NCBI GenBank assembly: GCA_942492925.1
Contig: OW818641.1
Location: 1,054,001 to 1,118,000, forward strand
From: QZKY01 sp942492925
GTDB lineage: Bacteria > Pseudomonadota > Gammaproteobacteria > Burkholderiales > Burkholderiaceae_D
Length of the DNA: 64,000 nt
Reading direction: 5' to 3'
The notes beneath the pieces are model-generated. The model had not been told where the DNA came from and searched no databases. It saw only the letters and a program-made list of their open reading frames with translations. This document shows, in pieces, positions 16,497 to 24,418 of the stretch; the stretch's first letter is position 1; each line of letters opens with the position of its first letter. Both the position numbers and the translations under genes were made by a program.

Positions 16497-17342
16497 TTAG
16501 CTTGCGTAACCAAAAGATTGAATGACGGATTTCGTTTTCGGACTTTTCAGGTGGTTGATGAAATCGGTCGCACCGGGATTATTGGCGCCACGTGTCAGCA
16601 CCACGGCGTTTTGTCGCAGCGGCGGATACAGTTTTTCCGGCACTAGCCAGTACGAACCGTTGGCATAGCGTCCATTATGGTAAATCTGCGAGAGTGCGAT
16701 GAATCCCAATTCGGCATTGCCGCTGGCAATGAATTGATATACCTGCGTGAGGTTTTCGCCTTGCACGATCTTGCCTTGCAAGGACTCGTACACGCCGAGT
16801 TTGCGCATGGTTTCTACGGCAGCTGCGCCGTAAGGCGCAAGGCGGGGATTGACGATGGCGATGTGCGTGAACTGATTGCCGTTCAAGACTTTTCCTTGCT
16901 GATCCACTCTTTCCGACAGGGCGCTCCATAATGCGAGTTTACCGATGGCATACGTAAAATTTGAACCTGTAGCAGCGAGGCCTTCGCTTTCCAGTTTTCT
17001 GGGCGTCGCTTCGTCGGCAGACAAGAGAATGTCGTAGGGCGCACCGTTGCGAATCTGCGCATAGAACTTGCCGGTCGAACCATAGCTGATGACCAGACGG
17101 TGCCCGGTTGTCGCCTCAAAATCCGGCGCGATACGCTGCATCGGCGCGGTGAAGTTGGCCGCTACGGCAACGCGCACTTCTTCGGCCATTACCGGCAACA
17201 TCCAAACGAGCAGGATGCACATGGCAAGCATGTGTGTACATCCCGGCTTCTGTGCCAGCCACGAAAAAATACCCCAGCATTTTGGCAATACATGCACCAA
17301 AAGTGAGCGAGAGTGTTGAACGGGCTGGCGAAGATGAGACAT
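16497..17342 (-). CDS. modA: periplasmic molybdate-binding protein
   Basis: Captures molybdate in the periplasm for ModBC. The start is ATG 17342, preceded by GGAAGGAACC; an in-frame codon at 17381 is less likely. The product has 281 residues with an unusually long N-terminal region before a hydrophobic signal segment (MLAMCILLVWMLPVMAEE), so a shorter start at one of the later ATG codons is possible. The mature part begins VRVAVAANFTAPMQRIAPDF and includes SYGSTGKFYAQI, typical of ModA. It is preceded by a perfect sigma-54 promoter. Confidence 0.93.
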   Translation of the reverse strand: MSHLRQPVQHSRSLLVHVLPKCWGIFSWLAQKPGCTHMLAMCILLVWMLPVMAEEVRVAVAANFTAPMQRIAPDFEATTGHRLVISYGSTGKFYAQIRNGAPYDILLSADEATPRKLESEGLAATGSNFTYAIGKLALWSALSERVDQQGKVLNGNQFTHIAIVNPRLAPYGAAAVETMRKLGVYESLQGKIVQGENLTQVYQFIASGNAELGFIALSQIYHNGRYANGSYWLVPEKLYPPLRQNAVVLTRGANNPGATDFINHLKSPKTKSVIQSFGYAS

Positions 17343-17406
17343 GATGGTTCCTTCCAAAATCATTCGCGCGGCATTCCACATATGCGGCGAGGCTTGTCAG
17401 GGATCA

Positions 17407-17422
17407 TGCAAATGGCGTGCCA
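17407..17422 (-). promoter_or_regulatory. sigma-54 promoter of modABC
   Basis: On the minus strand TGGCACGCCATTTGCA matches the -24/-12 consensus exactly. It lies 65 bases upstream of the modA start. No exact TGT-N10-ACA site was found within the next 120 bases. Confidence 0.85.
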
Positions 17423-17478
17423 TCAACGATGATCGGCAAGAGGCACGCAATGTCTTGAAAATTGTAGGACTGATAGAT

Positions 17479-17507
17479 AAAAACACCCCAGCATCGCTGG
17501 GGTGTTT
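17479..17507 (-). terminator. terminator downstream of the formate dehydrogenase gene
   Basis: A 12-base-pair stem (AAACACCCCAGC/GCTGGGGTGTTT) with a 3-base loop is followed on the minus strand by TTTTT. It separates the formate dehydrogenase transcript from the modA promoter. Confidence 0.85.
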
Positions 17508-17549
17508 CGGGGGGAGGGTGTTGGAGAGGCGATTAGCCGCGGTTCAACG

Positions 17550-19757
17550 TCAGGGCGCGTGCGCTGTACCGATGTTTTGCATCTCGATTTTATAAATGCA
17601 GCCGATGGTTTTGATCCACTCGGCGGCTTCTGCTGGAGAACTACGGATAACCTTCGCCGCGGAAATTTTGTACTCGGGAATCCCGCATACCGGGTCCAGC
17701 TCGCCTGCGCCCGTGAGTTCGTTGCAGCAGGCTTCCCAGTAATGGAAGGTGCCGAAGATCGTGCGTTTTTGCACGCGATCGGTGACGGTGGCGCGTGCCA
17801 CGATGTGGCCGCGTCGTGTTTCGACACGAATGTAGTCGCCGTCGTTGACCCCGATTTCCTGTGCATCTGCGGGATGGAGTTCGATCAGTTCTTCCGGCGA
17901 CAGCGATTCCAGCATCGGCGATTTACGCGTCATCGTTCCGGTGTGGTAATGCTGCACGCGGCGCCCGGTGGTGAGCAGGAAAGGATAGTCGTCGCTGACG
18001 TGTTCGGCAATGTGACCCAGCAGCGGTTTTTCAAAGACGATGCCTTGCTGCGTGGGTAATTCGTTGGGATCAAACAGCACGGGCAGCAACTGGGCTTTCT
18101 GTGTGGGTGTGAGGAAGAGACCGTCCTTGTACAGGACTTGCGTGCCTGGGTGTTTATCATCCGGGCAGGGCCAGCAAATGCCGGGTTCGTTTCCCAGGCG
18201 CGCATAACTGATGCCGCCGAAGGTGGCTGGCGCCACTTGGCGCACTTCATTCCAGATTTCTTCCGCGTTCCTGTAATTCATGCCCGCAGAACCTGTGCCG
18301 GTGTACCCCATGCGCTTGGCCAGTTCGCCGAAAATCCACCAGTCCGGTTTGGCACCGTTCGGCGGCGGCACGGCCGCGCGCACTCGTTGCACACGGCGTT
18401 CTGTGTTGATAAAGGTGCCGTCTTTTTCCGGCCAGCCTGCGGCGGGCAGCACCACATGCGCTTGCCGTGCGGATTCGGTCAGGAAGAGATCGGTTGCGAC
18501 GATCAGATCGAGATGCGCGAACGCGTGACGCAGTTCGCCGGAATCCGGATCGCTCATCAACGGGTTTTCGCCAAAGATGAAAAGCGAACGCAGCGTCCCG
18601 GCTTCGATGGCGCCGGGTACTTGTGTGACACGGGTGCCGAGTTTTCGCGAGAGCGGCACCTTCCACGCGGCTTCGAATTGCGCGGCGACGGTTTCATCGG
18701 TCACGCGTTGATAGCCGGGATATACGTCGGGTAACGCGCCGAGATCGCAGGCACCTTGCACATTGTTTTGCCCACGCAGCGGCGCAATGCCTGCGCCCGG
18801 TCGTCCGATTTGCCCGGTGATCAGCGCGAGGTTGGACAAAGCGACGACGTTGGCGGTGCCGTGCGTGAATTGCGTGATGCCCATCGCGTACAGAATGCAG
18901 GCGGCCTTGGCGTTGGCAAACGCGCGTGCAGCGTCAATCAGGGTTTGTTGCGGAACGCCCGTCATGTATTGCACGTTCTCCGGCGAATAATCTTCGACGG
19001 AACGCGCCAGATCGTCAAAGCCGGTGGTGTGCGCGGCGATGAAATCCGGCTTGTGCAAGTTTTCCTTGATGATCGTGTGGATCATCGCATTGATGATGGG
19101 GATGTTGTAACCGACGCGCATGGAAATGAAGATGTCGGCCTTGTTCGCCATGTCATTCCAGCGCGGATCGATCACGATGAGCTGCGCGCCGCGCTTTTTT
19201 GCTTGAATTACTTGTTTGGCGATGAGCGGATGGCATTCGGCGGTGTTCGATCCGATGATCAGGATCACATCCGAATCGTTGCCGATTTCAGGAATGGAAT
19301 TCGTCATCACGCCGCTGCCGACTGTCATGCCGAGTCCGGCCACCGTTGAGGCATGACAGAGGCGGGCGCAGTGATCGATGCTGTTGGTGCCCATCACCGC
19401 ACGCGCGAATTTTTGCGCAGCGTAATTGTCTTCGCAGGTGGCGCGCGCAGAAGCGAAAAGCGCGAATGCCTCAGGGCCATGCTGTTGCTTGATGGTGGAA
19501 AGGCGTCCGGCCACGTAATCCAATGCTTCGTCCCAGCTGACTTCCTCGAAATTGCCATTACGCTTGATGAGCGGCGTGGTGAGGCGGCGATGGTCGGCAA
19601 CATGCTTGTAGCCGTAGTAGCCTTTCAGGCACAGTTCGCCCTGGCTGATCGGATGGTCGGTATCGCCCTTGATTTCGATGATTCGTCCGTCCTGCACCGA
19701 TAAGTTCATGCTGCATCCTGTGCCGCAATACGGACAGATTGTTTTTACCTTCTCCAT
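17550..19757 (-). CDS. fdhF: formate dehydrogenase H-type catalytic subunit (cysteine form)
   Basis: Molybdopterin enzyme of the formate dehydrogenase alpha family, 735 residues. An N-terminal 4Fe-4S motif (CPYCGTGC near residues 9-16, with a fourth Cys in ELCLKG) is followed by the active-site segment ARLCHASTVAGLG near residue 132. The metal ligand is Cys where E. coli FdhF has selenocysteine, and the following His is kept. RGQNNVQGACDLGALPD near residue 330 is also typical. It would oxidise formate to CO2, passing electrons to a ferredoxin-like partner, probably the divergent gene at 20104. There is no signal peptide, so it is cytoplasmic. It lies inside the nif region and has a perfect sigma-54 promoter. 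A role in supplying reductant to nitrogenase is inference. Confidence 0.88.
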   Translation of the reverse strand: MEKVKTICPYCGTGCSMNLSVQDGRIIEIKGDTDHPISQGELCLKGYYGYKHVADHRRLTTPLIKRNGNFEEVSWDEALDYVAGRLSTIKQQHGPEAFALFASARATCEDNYAAQKFARAVMGTNSIDHCARLCHASTVAGLGMTVGSGVMTNSIPEIGNDSDVILIIGSNTAECHPLIAKQVIQAKKRGAQLIVIDPRWNDMANKADIFISMRVGYNIPIINAMIHTIIKENLHKPDFIAAHTTGFDDLARSVEDYSPENVQYMTGVPQQTLIDAARAFANAKAACILYAMGITQFTHGTANVVALSNLALITGQIGRPGAGIAPLRGQNNVQGACDLGALPDVYPGYQRVTDETVAAQFEAAWKVPLSRKLGTRVTQVPGAIEAGTLRSLFIFGENPLMSDPDSGELRHAFAHLDLIVATDLFLTESARQAHVVLPAAGWPEKDGTFINTERRVQRVRAAVPPPNGAKPDWWIFGELAKRMGYTGTGSAGMNYRNAEEIWNEVRQVAPATFGGISYARLGNEPGICWPCPDDKHPGTQVLYKDGLFLTPTQKAQLLPVLFDPNELPTQQGIVFEKPLLGHIAEHVSDDYPFLLTTGRRVQHYHTGTMTRKSPMLESLSPEELIELHPADAQEIGVNDGDYIRVETRRGHIVARATVTDRVQKRTIFGTFHYWEACCNELTGAGELDPVCGIPEYKISAAKVIRSSPAEAAEWIKTIGCIYKIEMQNIGTAHAP

Positions 19758-19859
19758 CTCAACACCTTTCTTTGCTGCGCGTTGCTGTCATCCGGTCTGG
19801 CATTCAGAAATGCCGGGATCTCTATGGTATGTACGAAAGGCCATATGTTACCAACAATC

Positions 19860-19875
19860 TGCAAGAGATGTGCCA
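19860..19875 (-). promoter_or_regulatory. sigma-54 promoter of fdhF
   Basis: On the minus strand TGGCACATCTCTTGCA matches the consensus exactly. It lies about 103 bases upstream of the fdhF start. Confidence 0.85.
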
Positions 19876-20052
19876 TCCAATTGGGCGTTTTTCAGGCAGG
19901 AAGCAGGAGGCCTAGTGCGGTGAAACGTTTGGGATGAGGTTTTCGCGACAAATTGTGTCGTGTTTGCGCCAAAAGTGGGGGGTGAAAGGGATGTGGCAAG
20001 AATGAAAAGCCTTTTTTGATGATGGATCAATATCTTGATGCGACATGGGGCT

Positions 20053-20068
20053 TGGCATGGGAAATGCT
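20053..20068 (+). promoter_or_regulatory. probable sigma-54 promoter of the HydN-like ferredoxin gene
   Basis: TGGCATGGGAAATGCT keeps the invariant GG and GC at the right spacing, with one change in each element. It lies 36 bases before the start codon. Confidence 0.65.
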
Positions 20069-20103
20069 AGATAGGGGGTATGTGTCAAATTGAGGAGAGG
20101 AAA

Positions 20104-20688
20104 ATGACGCGCTTTGTATATGCCAATCCAAGCTTATGTTCAGGTTGCGATGCCTGCGTTGATGCCTGCACGGAATCGCATAAAGCTCGGGGGGTGCAGG
20201 ATCAGGCAAGGATTGCGATTGTCCGCAACGGGGATGCGACTACGCCGGTCGTTTGTCGTCAATGCGAAAACGCACCTTGTGCGCAAGTGTGTCCGGTTGG
20301 GGCCATTAGCATCAGCAAGCAAGCCATTGATTTGGATGAGGACAAGTGCATCGGGTGCAAATTCTGCGTGATTGCCTGCCCGTTCGGCGCCATCGTGCTT
20401 TCGGTCGCTGCTAAAGTCGTGTCTGCCGATGCGGCGACGAAGGGAGATGAGACTGGCGCATCGCCACTCAATGCCACGGCGGCCATTCCGAAACCGAACG
20501 GCAAAATCGCGGTGAAGTGCGATTTGTGCGGTCCGGCGGAAAAAGGCCCTGCTTGCGTGCAAGTGTGTCCGACGAAAGCACTGTTCCTGGTGGACGACAA
20601 ATTGATGCGGAAGGCCGTCAATGCCAAACGCGCAGCTGCGGTGAACTTCATGCCGTTCATGGAGAATCCGAACGCGAAGAAGGGGTGA
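20104..20688 (+). CDS. HydN-like four-cluster ferredoxin (electron transfer subunit)
   Basis: 194 residues; the start ATG 20104 follows GAGGAGAGG. It has four cysteine sets typical of 4x[4Fe-4S] electron-transfer subunits: CSGCDACVDAC, CRQCENAPCAQVCP, CIGCKFCVIACP and CDLC...CVQVCP. This layout matches HydN/HycB-type proteins that partner formate dehydrogenase H. It is transcribed divergently from fdhF from its own likely sigma-54 promoter, and most probably accepts electrons from that enzyme. Its final 32 bases overlap the convergent draG gene. Confidence 0.85.
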   Translation: MTRFVYANPSLCSGCDACVDACTESHKARGVQDQARIAIVRNGDATTPVVCRQCENAPCAQVCPVGAISISKQAIDLDEDKCIGCKFCVIACPFGAIVLSVAAKVVSADAATKGDETGASPLNATAAIPKPNGKIAVKCDLCGPAEKGPACVQVCPTKALFLVDDKLMRKAVNAKRAAAVNFMPFMENPNAKKG

Positions 20689-21607
20689 GCGCTATCGCCA
20701 GCAAGGCGCTCGCCTGATCGCTAATTGCGCGCATGATATTGCGATCTAATCGGTGTACCCAGTGCGCAGGCAAGGCTTTCGCGCCGCAACGTGCACCGGC
20801 TAGCATGCCTGTCAGCGCACCGGTCGTGTCCGCATCTTCTCCGCGATTGACCGCCATGACGACGGCGTTTTCAAAATCGCGATGTGTGGTGTAGGCATGC
20901 AGCACGGTCTGCACGGTGTCGACCACATATCCGCTCGCGCGTCCTGGATAAGGCTGAAATGAAAATTTTGGCCAGTCCGCGAGCCAGCGATTGAGGGCGT
21001 TGTGAATGCTGAGCGGATTTTCGCCGACTAAAATGCGGCGCGTCAGATGACCAATGCCGATGACCGCTGCATCCGAGAGCGGGTGATGGTGGGTGATGCG
21101 CGCCTGCGCAAGCGCGACGCGCTCGAATGTTTCGCTATCGCCCAGCGCAGCGATGATGACTGGCAGGTTGCGCATCAGTGCGCCGTTCCCGGCATCACCT
21201 TCGGTTTTCTCTCCTTGAAGACTGCCGTCGCGGATGTAGCGCACAATGCCGCGTCTGCAAGTGTCGCCGCAATCGACCGGTTTGCCGCGCCACCACGCGA
21301 CATAGGCATCCGCGATCAGCTTGATGTCGAATGGGCGGCCTTCATCCTCGCCTTTTAGCAATGAATCGCCCAGTGCCAGGCACATGGTGGTATCGTCGGT
21401 GACCTGACCCGCTGCCAGTTTCAGCCATCCGCCGCCGATGATTTGCCGATGCACGCCGCCTTCTCGTGCGAACTGATGCGCAATTTCGCGCGGCGTCATG
21501 AATTCGACGGTGGCGCCCAGCGCATCACCAATCGCCAGACCGAGATACGCGCCGAGTACGCGGTCATAGAGACGTTCCGGCGCTTCGTAAATGATCTTAC
21601 GGACCAT
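20657..21607 (-). CDS. draG: ADP-ribosyl-[dinitrogen reductase] glycohydrolase
   Basis: Removes ADP-ribose from the NifH arginine and so reactivates nitrogenase after energy or nitrogen stress. The protein has 316 residues. Signatures include LGLAIGDALGATVEFMTPREI near residue 27, with the acidic metal ligands TDDTTMC near residue 74 and GEDADTTGALTGMLAGA near residue 267, which bind the two metal ions in this family. The gene overlaps draT by 11 bases, so it is the last gene of the operon. Its 3' end overlaps the ferredoxin gene convergently by 32 bases. Confidence 0.93.
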   Translation of the reverse strand: MVRKIIYEAPERLYDRVLGAYLGLAIGDALGATVEFMTPREIAHQFAREGGVHRQIIGGGWLKLAAGQVTDDTTMCLALGDSLLKGEDEGRPFDIKLIADAYVAWWRGKPVDCGDTCRRGIVRYIRDGSLQGEKTEGDAGNGALMRNLPVIIAALGDSETFERVALAQARITHHHPLSDAAVIGIGHLTRRILVGENPLSIHNALNRWLADWPKFSFQPYPGRASGYVVDTVQTVLHAYTTHRDFENAVVMAVNRGEDADTTGALTGMLAGARCGAKALPAHWVHRLDRNIMRAISDQASALLAIALTPSSRSDSP

Positions 21608-22430
21608 ACGACACCTCTACGTCGTAGTCACCGCCGATGGCCAACACTTCAGATTCGCCCTGTAGGGAATTGGTGTTGAGCAGGCCGGGAATCAGCAGCA
21701 GTTTATATTTTGGCACCCGCACTTTCATCACCCAGTCGCCGAAGCATCCGGCCGTTTCGCGATCCAGCGTGAAAGAGATCAGGTTGTTGAGATGCACCAC
21801 GCAACGTCGTTCGCGCAAAGAACCGGAAACGATTTGCTCTTCAAAATTCAGGCTGCCGCGCCAGAGCGTGACATGTTTTCCGTCGCCGAACAGACCAAAT
21901 CGGTGCATCATCCACTGGCAGAATTCAAAGAGCAAATCCAGTTGCTGATAAATACTGTTGTTATGAAATCGACTGCCGGATTTTTGCTCCAGATATGAAA
22001 TCCATGTCGGCGAAGGAAAACGGCCCAGCGTGTTGACGTGAAAACTGGGTACCAGGCCGAAGCGGCTTTCCACCCATCCCTTGAAAACGGCCCCGGCAGG
22101 ACTGTTGGCGTCCAACCCCCAGCCTTGCAGGAGTTTGAGGTAGCTGGAACGCCAACGACGTCGCTCCGCTGTGCCTTCCAGTGCTGCTACGCTGGGTACG
22201 GATTGTTCCAGTCCGAAGACGATGCGCATGTAATGCTCGAATATGGCACGGGCTTCGTCAAGGCTGGCGGCGCGCTCCAGCAGGGAGAAGAGCCCGCGAT
22301 TGGATTCACGCGCGCCAGCGATTTGCAAGGGTTGCGGATGCGCATTGAATGCGGCGCTGCCGATCATCGTGGCGGGGATGCCCACGAGATTGGTGGTGTA
22401 CCAGTGCGAAGGGTGCACCTCATCAATCAT
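21597..22430 (-). CDS. draT: NAD+-dinitrogen-reductase ADP-ribosyltransferase
   Basis: Transfers ADP-ribose from NAD+ to a specific arginine of NifH, inactivating nitrogenase on ammonium or darkness/energy signals. The start ATG 22430 gives 277 residues, close to known DraT; an in-frame TTG at 22445 is an alternative. Neither has a strong ribosome site. The N terminus (HPSHWYTTNLVGIPATMIGS) and the FNAHPQPLQI and ESNRGLF segments match the family. The target arginine is present in the NifH of this window (Arg103). It sits between nifQ and draG. Confidence 0.9.
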   Translation of the reverse strand: MIDEVHPSHWYTTNLVGIPATMIGSAAFNAHPQPLQIAGARESNRGLFSLLERAASLDEARAIFEHYMRIVFGLEQSVPSVAALEGTAERRRWRSSYLKLLQGWGLDANSPAGAVFKGWVESRFGLVPSFHVNTLGRFPSPTWISYLEQKSGSRFHNNSIYQQLDLLFEFCQWMMHRFGLFGDGKHVTLWRGSLNFEEQIVSGSLRERRCVVHLNNLISFTLDRETAGCFGDWVMKVRVPKYKLLLIPGLLNTNSLQGESEVLAIGGDYDVEVSYGP

Positions 22431-22523
22431 GTGACTGGCTTTCAATATGTCTTGCGAAGGGCGCGCAAACGGGTATGGCTTTTACGAAATTCCGGATCAA
22501 TTTATGCGATTCCTGGTTTCGCG

Positions 22524-23126
22524 TCATGTTGTGACCGCCAAACGGATGGCGGTGTTTTCCTCCGGGCCAAAACAGTTCAAATAGTCGCTGCATTCGTTGC
22601 AACTGGGGGAGCGGCAAACTTTCAATCCCGCTTCTTCGCATAACTGGCGATAGAAGAATTTTTTCCACTTCATGTCGCCGATATTGCGCTGAGCAAGCGG
22701 AGTAAAGTAGGTGCCAAGTAGTTGTGAGAGTACGGGCCGACTGGGCAAACCCATGTCTTGCCAGAGATGATCATCTGACATGCTGGCGGTTGCAACCGCA
22801 TGTGCTAGCCATAGTGAATCTCTGTCTGCAATCGTTCTGTTGCGCATGAGTAAATCCAGCAAATCCTCAAATTCATCCAGACGATCTGTTGCGCCGGCTT
22901 CAAATGCTGTCCATGGTGAAGGATCGGCAATGCCCGGGAAATGACGTTGCATCAAGGAAAACAGATCGTCCATGCGCAAACCGAAGATTGGAACATTGTA
23001 CGGTGCTGCACGTGCGTGCCGCATCGAAAACACGCCAGCAAAGGCTATCGCGGCCAGATCCTGGGGATCGTGTGCTGCGGCAATCAGTCGCTGGTACTCT
23101 TGATATGCTTGATATATCGTATTCAT
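22524..23126 (-). CDS. nifQ: nitrogen fixation protein NifQ
   Basis: Molybdenum-handling Fe-S protein that delivers Mo for FeMo-cofactor synthesis on NifEN. The product has 200 residues from ATG 23126; an in-frame TTG at 23132 is possible. The diagnostic motif C-x4-C-x2-C-x5-C is present near the C terminus (CRSPSCNECSDYLNC). It lies between fdxB and draT in the long minus-strand nif operon, and its presence fits the neighbouring molybdate transporter. Confidence 0.9.
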   Translation of the reverse strand: MNTIYQAYQEYQRLIAAAHDPQDLAAIAFAGVFSMRHARAAPYNVPIFGLRMDDLFSLMQRHFPGIADPSPWTAFEAGATDRLDEFEDLLDLLMRNRTIADRDSLWLAHAVATASMSDDHLWQDMGLPSRPVLSQLLGTYFTPLAQRNIGDMKWKKFFYRQLCEEAGLKVCRSPSCNECSDYLNCFGPEENTAIRLAVTT

Positions 23127-23166
23127 ATCCAAGCTGTTCGATTATGTGATCGTGTTGACGAGAAGC

Positions 23167-23469
23167 TCAAACGTCTGCCGGTGCATGCGTATAGCAGTTT
23201 CTCGGGCAAATCTTCGCGCATGCTTCACAGCCGATGCAGTTTTTGGCGTGCGACACGGCCATCACTTTCTTTTCATATTCGTCGTCATCGTCGTCACCGT
23301 CCATGGCGATATATTCCCCGTCCTCGTTGAGGCCCATCAGTGTTAGCACATCGCGTGCGCAGACCTTGAAGCAACGACCGCAACCGATGCACTTTTCCGC
23401 ATTGATGTTGGTTACGAATTGCGGCACCCAGGGTTCGCCGGAAGGGAGGATGACGGTAAAGACAGGCAT
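23167..23469 (-). CDS. fdxB: nif-specific ferredoxin III
   Basis: 100-residue 2[4Fe-4S] ferredoxin. The start ATG 23469 follows AAGGAGAACACC. Cysteine sets are CIGCGRCFKVC near residues 27-37 and CIGCEACAKICP near residues 77-88, separated by an acidic loop containing a run of aspartates (DGDDDDDEYE). It is a cytoplasmic low-potential electron carrier, commonly found next to nifX and the DUF269 gene. It may supply electrons to cofactor assembly or nitrogenase. Confidence 0.92.
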   Translation of the reverse strand: MPVFTVILPSGEPWVPQFVTNINAEKCIGCGRCFKVCARDVLTLMGLNEDGEYIAMDGDDDDDEYEKKVMAVSHAKNCIGCEACAKICPRNCYTHAPADV

Positions 23470-23501
23470 GGTGTTCTCCTTGTAAGTTAATCAGTTATGG
23501 G

Positions 23502-24017
23502 CTAGCCTTCGTAACGGGCCACCTCAGGAAATGCGTTAATCATCTCGATGCCGGCTTCAATGAGCTTGCCGCCTTCCTGCGCCAGCTTTTCCAGGCTCTC
23601 GAATCCGAAACGGTGCGCATCGCGCATGATGCGGCTGACAAGCACCAGACGTCCGGCGATGAGCACCAGTCGTCCAAAGCCTTCATGGTGCATTTTCATC
23701 ATGGGCATGGCCATGATGCCGCAGCGTTTTTCGATGGCCATACCGACGGCGTTGTAAAACATTTCGATGCGAAACAGGGTTCGTTCATCCGGGTCGCCAA
23801 TGATGGGCATTTCACGACGTCGTGTTTTCGTGATGATGTAAGGCGCGATCAGTTCGGCATCGTTTTTTCGATCCCATACACCATGCTGATCCTGTGTGTG
23901 CATTTGCATGATGAGTTCCTGAATAAAAGGGTGATCGAAGGCCGGATCATCAAGATCCGGTGTTGTTCCAAAATGCTTGTTCAATTTGGAAAAATTGATC
24001 GCCGATTCCCGATCCAT
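23502..24017 (-). CDS. NifX-associated protein (DUF269)
   Basis: 171 residues; the start ATG 24017 follows GGAGGCATT. The sequence matches the DUF269 family that nearly always follows nifX: the N-terminal DRESAINFSKLNKHFG segment, MIIT-like ITKTRRREMPIIGDPDE near residue 62, and a histidine/methionine-rich patch (MAMPMMKMHHEGFGR near residue 102). The molecular role is not established; context suggests cofactor assembly. The gap to nifX is 8 bases. Confidence 0.88.
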   Translation of the reverse strand: MDRESAINFSKLNKHFGTTPDLDDPAFDHPFIQELIMQMHTQDQHGVWDRKNDAELIAPYIITKTRRREMPIIGDPDERTLFRIEMFYNAVGMAIEKRCGIMAMPMMKMHHEGFGRLVLIAGRLVLVSRIMRDAHRFGFESLEKLAQEGGKLIEAGIEMINAFPEVARYEG

Positions 24018-24025
24018 AATGCCTC

Positions 24026-24418
24026 CTATTCAAAGTTCCTTGGGGCGTCTTGGTCTTTCATCATGGCCTTGCGCAGCCATGGCGGCGGCGTGCCTTTCAT
24101 GACTTTCTGGATTTCCCGAATCAGATCTTCGATGGCTTCCAGATTCTTGGCTTTCACCGGATGGATTTTGCTGGCGACAACGCGGGCCGCAGCAGGACCG
24201 CCAATGTCAGCGACATAGACAATCGCACAATCCTTGATGGCCTCCAGCTTTGGCATGATTTTGTCTTCGTTACCGTCTTGTTCCAGCACGCCATCGAACA
24301 CATAGGTTTTATCCAGCGTATAGTTCTCGCCGGTGATGTTGTACACCATGATGCTGCGGGCCCATCCAAAATGCGCATCAACGCGTTTCATGTCTTCGGT
24401 AGTGAATGCGACTTTCAT
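24026..24418 (-). CDS. nifX: FeMo-cofactor carrier protein NifX
   Basis: 130-residue protein of the NifX/NifY/NafY family that binds NifB-cofactor and precursors and shuttles them to NifEN. It begins MKVAFTTEDMKRVDAHFGWA, the typical N terminus, and contains the DIGGPAAARVV segment near residue 71. The start overlaps the nifN stop by 4 bases (ATGA), implying coupled translation. A homologous domain forms the C-terminal part of NifB in this window. Confidence 0.93.
   Translation of the reverse strand: MKVAFTTEDMKRVDAHFGWARSIMVYNITGENYTLDKTYVFDGVLEQDGNEDKIMPKLEAIKDCAIVYVADIGGPAAARVVASKIHPVKAKNLEAIEDLIREIQKVMKGTPPPWLRKAMMKDQDAPRNFE

Larger units (their letters stand above)
19758..20103. other. 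divergent regulatory region, fdhF / ferredoxin
   Basis: Holds two back-to-back sigma-54 promoters (19860-19875 minus, 20053-20068 plus). No exact TGT-N10-ACA site was found; near matches lie around 19950-20010. An inverted repeat CGACA-N5-TGTCG lies near 19947-19961. ATCAA/TTGAT motifs at 20017-20038 have the wrong spacing or orientation for an FNR box. Confidence 0.6.

Noticed and set aside
19320..19420. Selenocysteine in the formate dehydrogenase
   Set aside because: The active-site codon is TGC (cysteine) and the frame is uninterrupted, so no recoding is needed.
20017..20038. FNR-like box between fdhF and the ferredoxin gene
   Set aside because: TTGAT and ATCAA are present but with 5 bases between them or in reverse order, not the TTGAT-N4-ATCAA form.
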